This document shows positions 17,745-25,393 of a DNA stretch of 42,289 nucleotides, one piece after another. The stretch spans positions 1 through 42,289 of the forward strand of contig JACKFC010000036.1 in assembly GCA_020632665.1 (NCBI GenBank), in the 5' to 3' direction. The number at the start of each line of letters is the position of its first letter. The stretch's first letter is position 1. Below the pieces are notes generated by a model, which saw only the letters and a list, made by a program, of their open reading frames with translations, did not search any database and was not told the origin of the DNA. The stretch comes from Deltaproteobacteria bacterium (GTDB taxonomy: Bacteria; Myxococcota_A; UBA9042). Both the position numbers and the translations under genes were made by a program.

Positions 17745-17778
17745 GGGCTCGAGCAGGAGGCGGGGGAGGGGGTGGCTA

Positions 17779-17794
17779 CCTACCGGTCGGTAGG
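17779..17794. promoter_or_regulatory. Probable TetR operator
   Basis: The sequence CCTACCGGTCGGTAGG is an inverted repeat with perfect 7-bp arms (CCTACCG/CGGTAGG) around a two-base centre. It sits 35 bases upstream of the tetR ATG and between divergent transcription units. The ACCGxxCGGT core is typical of TetR-family operators. Confidence 0.75.
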
Positions 17795-17954
17795 ATGCCG
17801 GCACGAACAATAAGATGCGCGCTGCGGAGCGCAAGGGTCTTCACGAAGATTGACGCCGTCCATGCGGCTGCCGAGCGGCTTCGCGTCCGCTTGCCGCGCC
17901 AGATGCGTCGGAGGCACCATGGAGCGCCGCGGCGGAGCGGTCGAGGAGGCAGCG

Positions 17955-19526
17955 ATGGTGGTTCGAAATTGGCGATGCATCTGTGCCTGCGCAGCGGTCG
18001 CGCTGATCGCGTCGGCGTGCGGCAAGGACAATGCCGGGCCTGCCCCGACCCAGGCTACGCAAGCGGCGCCCACCCCGACCCCCGAGGCGGAACAAGCCGC
18101 GGCCGGCACCGAAGCCGAGCAGCCGGCGGCCGCCAAAGCCACGGCGGACGAGAAGAAGGCCGCTGCCGAGACGCCAGACGCCGCCGCAGCCGCGCCCGCT
18201 CCGGTGCCCCTGCAGGAAGCCGTGGTCCTCGCGCTCCTGCAGCGCTGGTTGCAAGCCCAGAACGCCGGCGATTTCGAGGCCTACGAGATGCTCTACGCCG
18301 AGCGCTTCCAGGGCATCAAGCGGTCCGGCCACCGCCAGCGTGCCTTCGCCCGCAAGGGCTGGCTCGCCGATCGCAAGCGGATGTTCGGCAAGGCGATGAA
18401 GGTCATCGCCAACGGCACCGAGGTGCACAGCGGTGTCGGGGTCGCGACCGTGACCTTCGAGCAGGACTGGCAGTCCGGCAGCTACCGCGACGTCGGCCCG
18501 AAGCAGCTCGTCGTGGTGCAGGAAGGCACCGAGCTGCGGATCGCGCGAGAGGAGATGCTCGCTTCCGAGGTCAAGGGTGCCGACGTGGCGAAGCCGCTCG
18601 ACGCAGCCGACTTCTCGTTCGTCAGCCTCGACGGCGGCGCGCCCTACGTCCTGCTCGCCAAGGGCAAGGCCGGCATGAAGGCCCGCGGGCCCCTGCGCTT
18701 GCTCGAGGCCGGCCACTACGCCAGCGCCGCACGTCGCATCCTCGAGGCCGACGTGGCCGAAGCGTACAAGCCCTGGATCGGGCGCGCGGTGACCCTCTAT
18801 GGCGACAAGGGCACGCAATGCCACGGCGAGGTCGTGCAGTTGGTGCACCTCGCCCGCGTTCAGCCGCACTTCGGGACCTACCAATCCTGGACCGGTGAGA
18901 TGGGCAGCGCGCCGATGAAGAAGGAGCAGATCGCCGACGACGCCTGGGATCTGGGCCAGGGCGGCCTCTTCCTCGCCGGCCGCGTCGTGCCCGCCGCCGG
19001 CACCGATTGCCGCGGTGCCTATTGGGCCCGCGCCGACGACCGGCCGCGCGTCACGCTGCTGCCGCAGGCCGCGCCGGATCCGATGGTGCTGCGCGCCGGC
19101 CTGCCGAAGCTGCGTGCCTTGCGGGGCTGGGCCGACGTGCAGAAGGAGTACGCCGAGATGGTGGCGCTGCCCCGCGCGGAGCAATGGGACGCCTACGGCG
19201 AGGCCAAGCCGAAGGTCGTCACCTTCCGTGGCCCGGGCGACGTCCGCTACCTCTACTTTGCGGCCCAGGCTGGCGACGGCTGCGGCGATTTCTACGGTGA
19301 GCTGTGGGGGCTGTGGGAACTCCGCGGCGAGGGCGACGCGATCAAGGCGCGGCTGCTCTCGGACGATCGCAGCCCCGGTCGGATGATGCAGCCTCGCGCG
19401 GCGGTGGATCTGGACGGCGACGGGACGCTGGAATTCATCGGCAAGGATGCGCTGCTGCAGCCCGCCGGCCCGACCTGGCGGATCGGGGTCAACGCCGAGG
19501 TGCCCAGCCTCGACTGTCCCTGCTAG
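17955..19526 (+). CDS. Lipoprotein with N-terminal NTF2-like domain
   Basis: The ATG at 17955 follows AGGAGG, giving 523 residues; upstream in-frame ATGs lack sites. The signal peptide MVVRNWRCICACAAVALIASAC ends in a lipobox (Cys22). An Ala/Pro/Glu linker runs to about residue 80. Residues 85-205 (QEAVVLALLQRWLQAQNAGD followed by FEAYEMLYAERFQGIKRSG and QKLVVVQEGTELRI-like strands) resemble a SnoaL/NTF2-like fold often found in bacterial lipoproteins. The rest is not recognised; it contains conserved-looking Cys (Cys near CRGAYW and the terminal SLDCPC). Probably periplasmic or outer-membrane anchored. Followed after five bases by the next gene. Confidence 0.75.
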   Translation: MVVRNWRCICACAAVALIASACGKDNAGPAPTQATQAAPTPTPEAEQAAAGTEAEQPAAAKATADEKKAAAETPDAAAAAPAPVPLQEAVVLALLQRWLQAQNAGDFEAYEMLYAERFQGIKRSGHRQRAFARKGWLADRKRMFGKAMKVIANGTEVHSGVGVATVTFEQDWQSGSYRDVGPKQLVVVQEGTELRIAREEMLASEVKGADVAKPLDAADFSFVSLDGGAPYVLLAKGKAGMKARGPLRLLEAGHYASAARRILEADVAEAYKPWIGRAVTLYGDKGTQCHGEVVQLVHLARVQPHFGTYQSWTGEMGSAPMKKEQIADDAWDLGQGGLFLAGRVVPAAGTDCRGAYWARADDRPRVTLLPQAAPDPMVLRAGLPKLRALRGWADVQKEYAEMVALPRAEQWDAYGEAKPKVVTFRGPGDVRYLYFAAQAGDGCGDFYGELWGLWELRGEGDAIKARLLSDDRSPGRMMQPRAAVDLDGDGTLEFIGKDALLQPAGPTWRIGVNAEVPSLDCPC

Positions 19527-19531
19527 GCGAC

Positions 19532-19930
19532 GTGGGCGTTTCGGTGCAGCAGAGCGACGCCTCCGTCGTCTTCGTCGTCTTCGTCTATGGCACGCTGCGT
19601 CGCGGCGAGGGCAACCACGGCTTGCTCGCGACGGCGGAATTCCTCGGCAAGGCACGCACGGCCCCCGACTTCCTGCTCTTCGACCTCGGCGCCTATCCGG
19701 CGGTCGTCGTGCAGCCGGACGGGCAGGGCACCGCGATCGTGGGCGAGCTGTACGCGGTCGATGGCACGACGCTCGCCCAACTCGACGCGCTCGAAGAGCA
19801 CCCGGACTATTACGTCCGCCGCGAGATCGAGCTGCCTGGTGGCCCCCGAGCCTGGATCTACGTGCTCGACGCGGCCGAGGTCGCCCTTGCGCGGCCGATC
19901 CACTGCGGCGATTGGCGCGCGCAGCGCTGA
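19532..19930 (+). CDS. Gamma-glutamylcyclotransferase-like (GGCT/AIG2) protein
   Basis: The 132-residue product carries the GGCT fold signatures: FVYGTLRRGEGNHGLL near the N-terminus, FLLFDLGAYPAVV, GELYAVD, and LDALEEHPDYYVRREIEL, where the first Glu of EEH corresponds to the family's catalytic acid and YxR follows. Family members release 5-oxoproline from gamma-glutamyl peptides or amines. Start GTG 19532 lies five bases after the preceding stop; a second in-frame GTG at 19544 is possible. The two genes are probably one operon. Confidence 0.88.
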   Translation: MGVSVQQSDASVVFVVFVYGTLRRGEGNHGLLATAEFLGKARTAPDFLLFDLGAYPAVVVQPDGQGTAIVGELYAVDGTTLAQLDALEEHPDYYVRREIELPGGPRAWIYVLDAAEVALARPIHCGDWRAQR

Positions 19931-20008
19931 GTCGCGCCAAACGCGCGTAGGCGGCGTCGCCCGCGGGCGCCGGTTGATCATCCACGCGCCGTGGTCGATC
20001 TTCGGCCC

Positions 20009-21127
20009 ATGATCGAGCGCACGCGAACACCTCGCACCAACCCACCCGCGGCGGCAACGGCCACGACCGCCGCCGCCGGGCCTCGCGTCGTGGTCGCTCT
20101 GGTGGTGCTTCTTCTCGCCCTCGTCACGGTGGCCCACTACCTCACGCCGCCAGAGCTCAGCGCGCGGCACGAGCTGTACCGGCGCTTGTATTACCTCCCG
20201 ATCGTCTGGGCGGCGTTCGTCTTCGGCTGGCGAGGCGGCCTTGCGACCGCGTTCGCCGCGACGCTCGCCTACGTGCCGCACGCGTTCTTGATGACGCATC
20301 ATCGGGATCCTTCCAGTCGCTTCGACAAGGCCTTGGAGATCGTGCTGTTCTTCGTTTTTGCCGCGCTGCTCGGGGTCTTGGTCGAGCGCGAACGCCGCGC
20401 CCGCGCGCTGGCGATCGAGCAGGCCTTGGCGCGAGCACAGGCCGAGGCCGCGACAGAGCGACTGAAGGCGATTGTCCAACTTTCACGCGGTTTGGCCCAC
20501 GAGATCCGCAACCCCCTCGGCGGAATTCAAGGGGCGATCGAGATCCTCGCCAGCGCGCTGCCGCCGGATGCCAAGCAGAGCCAGCTCGCAGCAGTGGGGC
20601 TGCGCGAGGTCGCGAGGCTGGACCGCGTGCTCGGCGATTTTCTCGCCTACGCACGGCCTCGGCCGCCTCGGATTGCGTGTTTCCCGTGCCGCACGCTGAT
20701 CGACGATGTCGTGACCCTGCTCGTCGGCCAAGCGAGCGCTGCGGGCGTCGAACTGCAGTCCGGTGCGGACGGCATGGGCGAGGAGCTCTCCGGGGATCGG
20801 GATCAACTCGTGCAGGTCTTGCTCAACCTCGGCCGCAATGCGATCGAGGCGACGCCTCCCGGCGGTACCGTGCGCATTTGCTGCGAGGCCACGCCGACCT
20901 CTGCCTGCCTCGTCGTCTGCGACACGGGGCGGGGCGTGCCGCCCGAGCTGGCGCAGTCCATCTTCGAGCCCTACGTCACGGGCCGCGAGAGTGGAACCGG
21001 ATTGGGGCTCGCCATCGCACGCTCGCTCGTCGACGGTCACCACGGAACGCTGCGACACGCCCCCGCCGCGGGCGGCGGCACATGTTTCACGGTCGCTCTG
21101 CCGCGCCAACCTCCCACGGAGACGTGA
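20009..21127 (+). CDS. Membrane sensor histidine kinase
   Basis: The 372-residue protein (ATG 20009; GTG 19991 would add six) has a Thr/Ala-rich N-terminus, then about four hydrophobic segments with almost no periplasmic domain (VVVALVVLLLALVTVAHYL; YYLPIVWAAFVFGWRGG; FAATLAYVPHAFL; ALEIVLFFVFAALLGVLV), a layout like DUF4118/KdpD-type sensors. A coiled linker (ERRARALAIEQALARAQAEA) leads to the H-box GLAHEIRNPLGGIQG with the phospho-His near residue 164, N-box VLLNLGRNAIEATPPGG, G1 DTGRGVP, F-box FEPYVTG and G2 GTGLGLAIARSL. Neither start has an obvious ribosome binding site. Its partner is the response regulator immediately downstream. Confidence 0.93.
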   Translation: MIERTRTPRTNPPAAATATTAAAGPRVVVALVVLLLALVTVAHYLTPPELSARHELYRRLYYLPIVWAAFVFGWRGGLATAFAATLAYVPHAFLMTHHRDPSSRFDKALEIVLFFVFAALLGVLVERERRARALAIEQALARAQAEAATERLKAIVQLSRGLAHEIRNPLGGIQGAIEILASALPPDAKQSQLAAVGLREVARLDRVLGDFLAYARPRPPRIACFPCRTLIDDVVTLLVGQASAAGVELQSGADGMGEELSGDRDQLVQVLLNLGRNAIEATPPGGTVRICCEATPTSACLVVCDTGRGVPPELAQSIFEPYVTGRESGTGLGLAIARSLVDGHHGTLRHAPAAGGGTCFTVALPRQPPTET

Positions 21128-21132
21128 ACCCG

Positions 21133-22590
21133 ATGCAGCAACAGCGCCAAGGGCGACGCATCCTCGTCGTCGAAGACGACACCTCGATGCAGGCCATTCT
21201 CCGCTTCAACCTCGAGGAGGACGGGCACAGCGTGACCGTCGTCGGACGCGGGGACTCGGCGCTGGTCTTGCTCCCCGTGGGTGCCGACGATGCGGGTGAG
21301 CCTCCGCCCTTCGATCTCGTGCTCACCGACGTGGAGATGCCGGGGGCCGATGGGCGGCAGGTCCTCGCCGCTGCGCAGGCGTGTCACCCTGCCATGCCCG
21401 TCGTCCTACTGACCGCATTCGGCTCGGTGGATGCCGCGGTGGACGCGCTCGCCCACGGTGCTGTCGACTACGTGACCAAGCCTTTCAAGCGCGCGGAGCT
21501 CAAGGCCCGCGTAGCAGCTGCGCTCGAGCGCTCGGCGCCGCCGACGTCGCTCGCTGGCGCCACGGCGGGCGCCGAGCGCCGACCGGATGAAGGCGCCATT
21601 TTCACGCACAATCAGCATCTCCGGGCCATCGTCGAGGTCGTCGACCGTATCGCTGCTTCGGAGATCACGGTGCTGGTCCTGGGCGAGAGCGGGACCGGCA
21701 AGGAGCTGATTGCCAAGCGCCTACACGAGCGCAGTGGGCGGAGCGGGGCGTTCGTCGCGGTCAACTGTGCGGCGCTGCCCGAGAGCTTGCTGGAGAGCGA
21801 GCTCTTCGGCCACGAGCGGGGGGCTTTTACCGGCGCCGACCGCCTCCATCGTGGTCGCTTCGAGCAAGCCGACCGCGGCACGCTCTTGCTCGACGAGATC
21901 GGCGAACTCCCCCTCACGCTGCAGGCCAAGATCCTCCGCGTCCTCGAGGATGGCGCCGTCAGCCGGGTTGGTGGCGCTGCGCCACGAGCGGTCGACGTGC
22001 GGCTGGTGGCGGCGACCAACCGCGATCTGGAGGCCGAGGTCGCAGCGGGACGTTTTCGCGCCGATCTCCTGCATCGGATCAGCGTGCTGCCGCTGCGTCT
22101 GCCTGCGTTGCGAGAGCGGCCGGAGGACGTGGAGATGTTGGCGCAACGCTTCCTCGCGGCCGAGTCCACCGAGGCGCTGACCATGGCGCCGGCGCTGGTC
22201 GCGGAGCTGCGGCGTCGGCCTTGGCCCGGCAACGTCCGCGAGCTGCGGAACCTGGTGCAGCGCATGGTCGCGCTGCGCCGAGGCCCGGTCCTCGATCTCG
22301 CCGACCTCGCTCTACCAGGAGCGGTCGCTGCTGGCGCTCCGACGCGGCCGACGCTGGCAGCGCAGCCGACGCCGCTACGCCTCGGGGCGATTGCGTTGCC
22401 CGAGCGCGGGTTCAGCCTCGCGGCGCTGGAGCGCGAAGTGATTCTCAAGGCGCTCGCGATGCACGACGGCAACCAGTCCGCGACGGCGCGATACTTGGGC
22501 ATGCCGCGCCATGCGCTCATCTATCGCCTCGATCGGTACGCACGCGACGACGGGATGGCCGCTGACCCGGTGGACGTCGCCGGCGACTAG
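21133..22590 (+). CDS. Sigma-54-dependent response regulator (NtrC/ZraR-like)
   Basis: The 485-residue activator has a receiver domain (acidic pocket VVEDD at 12-16, phospho-acceptor Asp66 in LTDVEMPG, conserved Lys in VTKPF), a AAA+ domain (Walker A GESGTGKE near 185, the sigma-54 contact GAFTGAD near 230, Walker B GTLLLDEIGELPL), and a C-terminal Fis-type HTH (REVILKALAMHDGNQSATARYLG). ATG 21133 lies 11 bases after GGAG; an in-frame GTG at 21124 overlaps the kinase stop (GTGA) and is an alternative. It should bind an upstream enhancer and activate sigma-54 promoters in response to the kinase. Its targets are unknown; a palindrome just downstream is a candidate enhancer. Confidence 0.95.
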   Translation: MQQQRQGRRILVVEDDTSMQAILRFNLEEDGHSVTVVGRGDSALVLLPVGADDAGEPPPFDLVLTDVEMPGADGRQVLAAAQACHPAMPVVLLTAFGSVDAAVDALAHGAVDYVTKPFKRAELKARVAAALERSAPPTSLAGATAGAERRPDEGAIFTHNQHLRAIVEVVDRIAASEITVLVLGESGTGKELIAKRLHERSGRSGAFVAVNCAALPESLLESELFGHERGAFTGADRLHRGRFEQADRGTLLLDEIGELPLTLQAKILRVLEDGAVSRVGGAAPRAVDVRLVAATNRDLEAEVAAGRFRADLLHRISVLPLRLPALRERPEDVEMLAQRFLAAESTEALTMAPALVAELRRRPWPGNVRELRNLVQRMVALRRGPVLDLADLALPGAVAAGAPTRPTLAAQPTPLRLGAIALPERGFSLAALEREVILKALAMHDGNQSATARYLGMPRHALIYRLDRYARDDGMAADPVDVAGD

Positions 22591-22610
22591 CGCCTTTGGA
22601 CTGTACCGCT

Positions 22611-22648
22611 GTCGGATTCTCCACACCGGGTGTCGAATATCCGACACC
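22611..22648. promoter_or_regulatory. Palindrome between convergent genes: terminator or enhancer site
   Basis: GGTGTCG-AATATC-CGACACC at 22629-22648 is a perfect 7-bp inverted repeat. An overlapping half-site TGTCGGAT around 22612 can pair with ATCCGACA, giving an alternative hairpin. There is no T tract, so a Rho-independent terminator is weak; the TGTCG-N6-CGACA form also fits a Fis-HTH enhancer site. Confidence 0.4.
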
Positions 22649-22681
22649 TCGACGTTGTCACGCAATGCAGCACGACCAACG

Positions 22682-24076
22682 CTACGACGACAGACCTGCG
22701 GTGACGGCTTCCGCGACGTGCAGGCTCCAACACGCAATGGTCAGCGATGGGTGGCCGTCGGTGGCACCGGGCAGCCCGGCCGCGTCCGCGACATAGAGGC
22801 CCGAGACGCCGTGGACCTCACCGCAGGTCGAGAGCACGGCGGTCCCGGGCGCCCCAATCGCGAGGGTCCCTGACTCGTGGCCTGCGCCGGTGGGGCTGGA
22901 TCCGTCCTCGATCAGATGCACGATGCCGTCGGGGCCGACGAGATCACGCGCGGCTCCGAGGACGCGCCGTCGCAGCGCACGGGCGGTCGCGTGCTCGACC
23001 GCCGTTGGCTTGCCGATGTGGAACACCGGCAGCGGGCGTCCCCACGCGTCTCGCTCGTCGCCATCGAAGCTGACGCTGCGCCCCGCCCGTGGATCGGTCT
23101 CGGCCATCGCGAAGACGAGGAAATACGAACGGCGTCGCGCCTGGACGCGGTCGAAGCCCAGCGCCTGCAGGTCCTCGTCGTCGAACTCGTCGAGCCCAGC
23201 GGGACCACGTAGTTCGACGGTGGCGCGGACCGCGTCGTCTGCGCAGGGCAGGATCACGGCGCCGCGGGACGAGGGCTCGCCCTTGCGGCGGGGTGGGCTT
23301 TGTAGCCGCCGCGGCGTGATCGCGATCGCGCCAGCGACGAGGTGATCGTGCAGCGAAGCGCCGAGGCCGTCCGCCGGACAGCGTGGGCTCTGGTGCAGGA
23401 TGCGGGCGCTCTCGACCGGTGACGCCGCGAGCACGACACGACGCGCCTTGAACAGTTGAATCCTACCACCACGTACGTACTCCACCCCCCGAACGCGGCC
23501 GGCCACGTCGACCGCGACGCGCAGGGCAATGGCGCCGTGGATCGTGCGCACAGCCCGAGTCAAGTCCGCTGCGGTGAGGGGACGGCGCAGTCGTGGCGCA
23601 GTAGCCTCGCGCTTGCCCTGGACCGGCCAGCCCGCCGCGCGCAGCGCTGCGAACGCAGGACGGAGCGCGGCCTCTCGGACCCCGAGCGCGCGCTCTGCGG
23701 CAGGCAACTGCGCGAACAGCAGCGCGGGGTCGAAAGGCCACGGCGCCTGCCGAGCCTGACGGTGTTGGAAGTAGCCTTGCGAAGGAGCTGTCATCCAGCC
23801 GCCCCAGAGCAAGGTCCGCCCGCCGCACGCGCGAACGCGGGGCCAGTCGTGGCTGCGCCGATCGGAGCGAAACGGCCATGCAGCGGTATCGAGCTCGAGC
23901 CACGGCGCGATTCGCGCCTCGAATGCGCGCTTGCCAGCCGGGAGTGTGCGCCCCGCCGCCGGACCCGCGTCGAGAACGGTGACCCTCGCGCCGGCCGAGC
24001 GGAGGCGGCCAGCGACCAGTTGGCCGGCCAAGCCCGCGCCGACGACGACGACGTCTGATTCTGTGGCTCGCGTCAT
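22682..24076 (-). CDS. GMC-type FAD-dependent oxidoreductase
   Basis: The 464-residue flavoprotein opens with a Rossmann FAD-binding motif (DVVVVGAGLAGQLVAGRLRS, then VTVLDAG), has RVRACGGRTLLWGGW, the GMC N-terminal signature region near residue 85, a middle RVVLAASPVESARILHQS segment, and the GMC C-terminal block GLYVADAAGLPGATDGHPSLT containing the conserved His and the region that closes the FAD site. Substrates of the family are alcohols, sugars or peptides; none can be assigned. ATG 24076 follows GGGAGG and overlaps the exporter stop (ATGA). Position in a unit with a tiny peptide and an exporter suggests it may modify the peptide or a product exported with it; this is inference. Confidence 0.9.
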   Translation of the reverse strand: MTRATESDVVVVGAGLAGQLVAGRLRSAGARVTVLDAGPAAGRTLPAGKRAFEARIAPWLELDTAAWPFRSDRRSHDWPRVRACGGRTLLWGGWMTAPSQGYFQHRQARQAPWPFDPALLFAQLPAAERALGVREAALRPAFAALRAAGWPVQGKREATAPRLRRPLTAADLTRAVRTIHGAIALRVAVDVAGRVRGVEYVRGGRIQLFKARRVVLAASPVESARILHQSPRCPADGLGASLHDHLVAGAIAITPRRLQSPPRRKGEPSSRGAVILPCADDAVRATVELRGPAGLDEFDDEDLQALGFDRVQARRRSYFLVFAMAETDPRAGRSVSFDGDERDAWGRPLPVFHIGKPTAVEHATARALRRRVLGAARDLVGPDGIVHLIEDGSSPTGAGHESGTLAIGAPGTAVLSTCGEVHGVSGLYVADAAGLPGATDGHPSLTIACWSLHVAEAVTAGLSS

Positions 24077-25032
24077 GGCGATCCTCCCGGCGCCTCGCTC
24101 GGCGCACGACTCGGCTCCCGGCCGGCGACCAGCAGCCATCCACCCGCAAAGATCCCGAGTGCCCCGGCCAGCGACCACGCCGAGACCTCCTCACCAACCG
24201 CGGCACCAGCGACGACGCCGACCGCAGACGTCGCGAACGGCAGGAAGCCCAGTCTGGTCACGCTCGTCGTCCGCAGGAGCCAGAAGAAGATGGCCGAAGC
24301 AGCTGCTGAACCGACGAGGGCCAGGTAGGTCTGCGCCCACATCGCCTCCGGCGCAAATTCGAGCGGCTGCCCGACCGACGCGAGCGCCGAGAGGATGAAG
24401 ACCGCCGCCGCCATGTCGCGCAGCATCACCACGGGGTGCAGCAGGAGGGCCACCCGCTTCGCCGCCACCTTGCTCAGCGCCCCCAGCGCGGCCGCAGCCA
24501 GCACGGCGCCCACTGCGGCGGAGCTCGCGGCCTTGGTCGGAGCGCCGACGATCCACACCGAGCCGCCCGCGCCGAGGGCGAGCGCGGCTCGGGTGCGGCC
24601 GGTCAGTTTCCGCTCGACGCCGCCCAGGCGCGCGAAGATCGGCACAAAAAGCGGGCCTGTCGCCATCGTCAGCGCCGTCCAGGTCGAGTCGATGCGCTGC
24701 GCCGCAGCGTACACCAGCAGCGTCGAGACGGCCTTGAACAGCCCGACCGCGAGGCGAGCGCCCCACCCGACGTGCTTCGGAGTTTCCGGCCTGCGCAGCC
24801 AAAGAAAGACTTGAGCGCAGATCAGGACCAGGAGGTAGCGAAAGGCGGCCGCCACCTCGGGCGCCGCACCTGTGCGCGTCTGGCGCAGGATCAAGTACTG
24901 GGTGCCCCACACGATGAGGAGGAACAGGACGGCGGCGCTACGCAGTCCTGCCGACGCGACTGCGGCGTTCTGGGCGCGGGCCGGGGCGGCCCCTTGGAGC
25001 ACTTCCTCTGCTCGTGCGTCTTCTTGCCTCAC
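24073..25032 (-). CDS. DMT/EamA-family transporter
   Basis: The 319-residue membrane protein has about ten hydrophobic helices in two EamA-like halves (first half LRSAAVLFLLIVWGTQYLI to WIVGAPTKA; second from AAVGAVLAAAALGALSKVAA to GALGIFAGGWLLVAG). EamA proteins export metabolites or amino acids. GTG 25032 has GAGG six bases upstream. The stop overlaps the GMC oxidoreductase ATG. Upstream lies a hairpin and the 11-codon ORF. The N-terminal 25 residues are charged and Ala-rich, perhaps cytoplasmic. Confidence 0.9.
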   Translation of the reverse strand: MRQEDARAEEVLQGAAPARAQNAAVASAGLRSAAVLFLLIVWGTQYLILRQTRTGAAPEVAAAFRYLLVLICAQVFLWLRRPETPKHVGWGARLAVGLFKAVSTLLVYAAAQRIDSTWTALTMATGPLFVPIFARLGGVERKLTGRTRAALALGAGGSVWIVGAPTKAASSAAVGAVLAAAALGALSKVAAKRVALLLHPVVMLRDMAAAVFILSALASVGQPLEFAPEAMWAQTYLALVGSAAASAIFFWLLRTTSVTRLGFLPFATSAVGVVAGAAVGEEVSAWSLAGALGIFAGGWLLVAGREPSRAPSEAPGGSP

Positions 25033-25076
25033 CGTTGCCTCGCCGTTCGCACTGACGTCTGCCTGTGGGATGAATG

Positions 25077-25111
25077 GGGGTCACGGCAGGCGCGGTGCCC
25101 ACCGTGACCCC
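25077..25111 (-). terminator. Stem-loop between the 11-codon ORF and the exporter gene
   Basis: GGGGTCACGG and CCGTGACCCC form a perfect 10-bp stem with a 15-nt loop, 13 bases after the TGA of the small ORF. No T tract follows, so it is more likely an mRNA processing, attenuation or stability element than an intrinsic terminator. Confidence 0.6.
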
Positions 25112-25124
25112 TCGGGCCGGGGCG

Positions 25125-25160
25125 TCAGTCGCCGCAGCAGCGAACCTTGATGCGCTTCAT
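25125..25160 (-). CDS. 11-residue Cys-Cys peptide ORF
   Basis: The minus strand from 25160 reads ATG-AAG-CGC-ATC-AAG-GTT-CGC-TGC-TGC-GGC-GAC-TGA, product MKRIKVRCCGD. It is preceded by AAGGAGG with a four-base spacer, the best ribosome binding site in the window, which argues that it is translated. It is first in a unit with a DMT exporter and a GMC oxidoreductase. Possible roles are a very short precursor of a modified peptide, a metal-binding peptide (adjacent Cys, close to a heavy-metal efflux operon), or a regulatory leader peptide controlling the downstream genes through the hairpin at 25077-25111. I know no named family for it. Confidence 0.55.
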   Translation of the reverse strand: MKRIKVRCCGD

Positions 25161-25172
25161 GTTGCCTCCTTG

Positions 25173-25190
25173 GTGGGCCGAAAAGCCCAC
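25173..25190 (-). promoter_or_regulatory. Hairpin immediately upstream of the small-ORF ribosome binding site
   Basis: GTGGGC-TTTTCG-GCCCAC (minus strand) forms a 6-bp stem with a six-base loop, ending directly before the CAAGGAGG ribosome binding site. It could be a 5' UTR stability or regulatory element of the peptide-exporter-oxidoreductase mRNA. Confidence 0.4.
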
Positions 25191-25393
25191 GCGCGGCCGT
25201 GGCCGGGATTGACCACGCCGTGGGATGATCCTGACACATGATTGTGCATACGTCATTGGCGCGAAAATTGCATGGCTGCACGAGTCGCTGCGCCACGCCG
25301 CGTTGCGACGCTGTGGCCGGTGCGCGTATGGTCGGGCTCGGACGCGAGATTCGCGACGGTGCTCGTCGCGACGCTCTGGCGGAGAGGATTGTC

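Noticed and set aside
17841..20057. Minus-strand open frame of 738 codons opposite the lipoprotein and GGCT genes
   Set aside because: Shadow of two plus-strand genes with clear signal peptide and catalytic motifs; the antisense product is Arg/Gly/Ala low complexity.
22591..25160. Sigma-54 (-24/-12) promoter for the oxidoreductase/exporter unit
   Set aside because: I searched by eye for TGGCAC-N5-TTGC and found no convincing match on the minus strand upstream of 25160.
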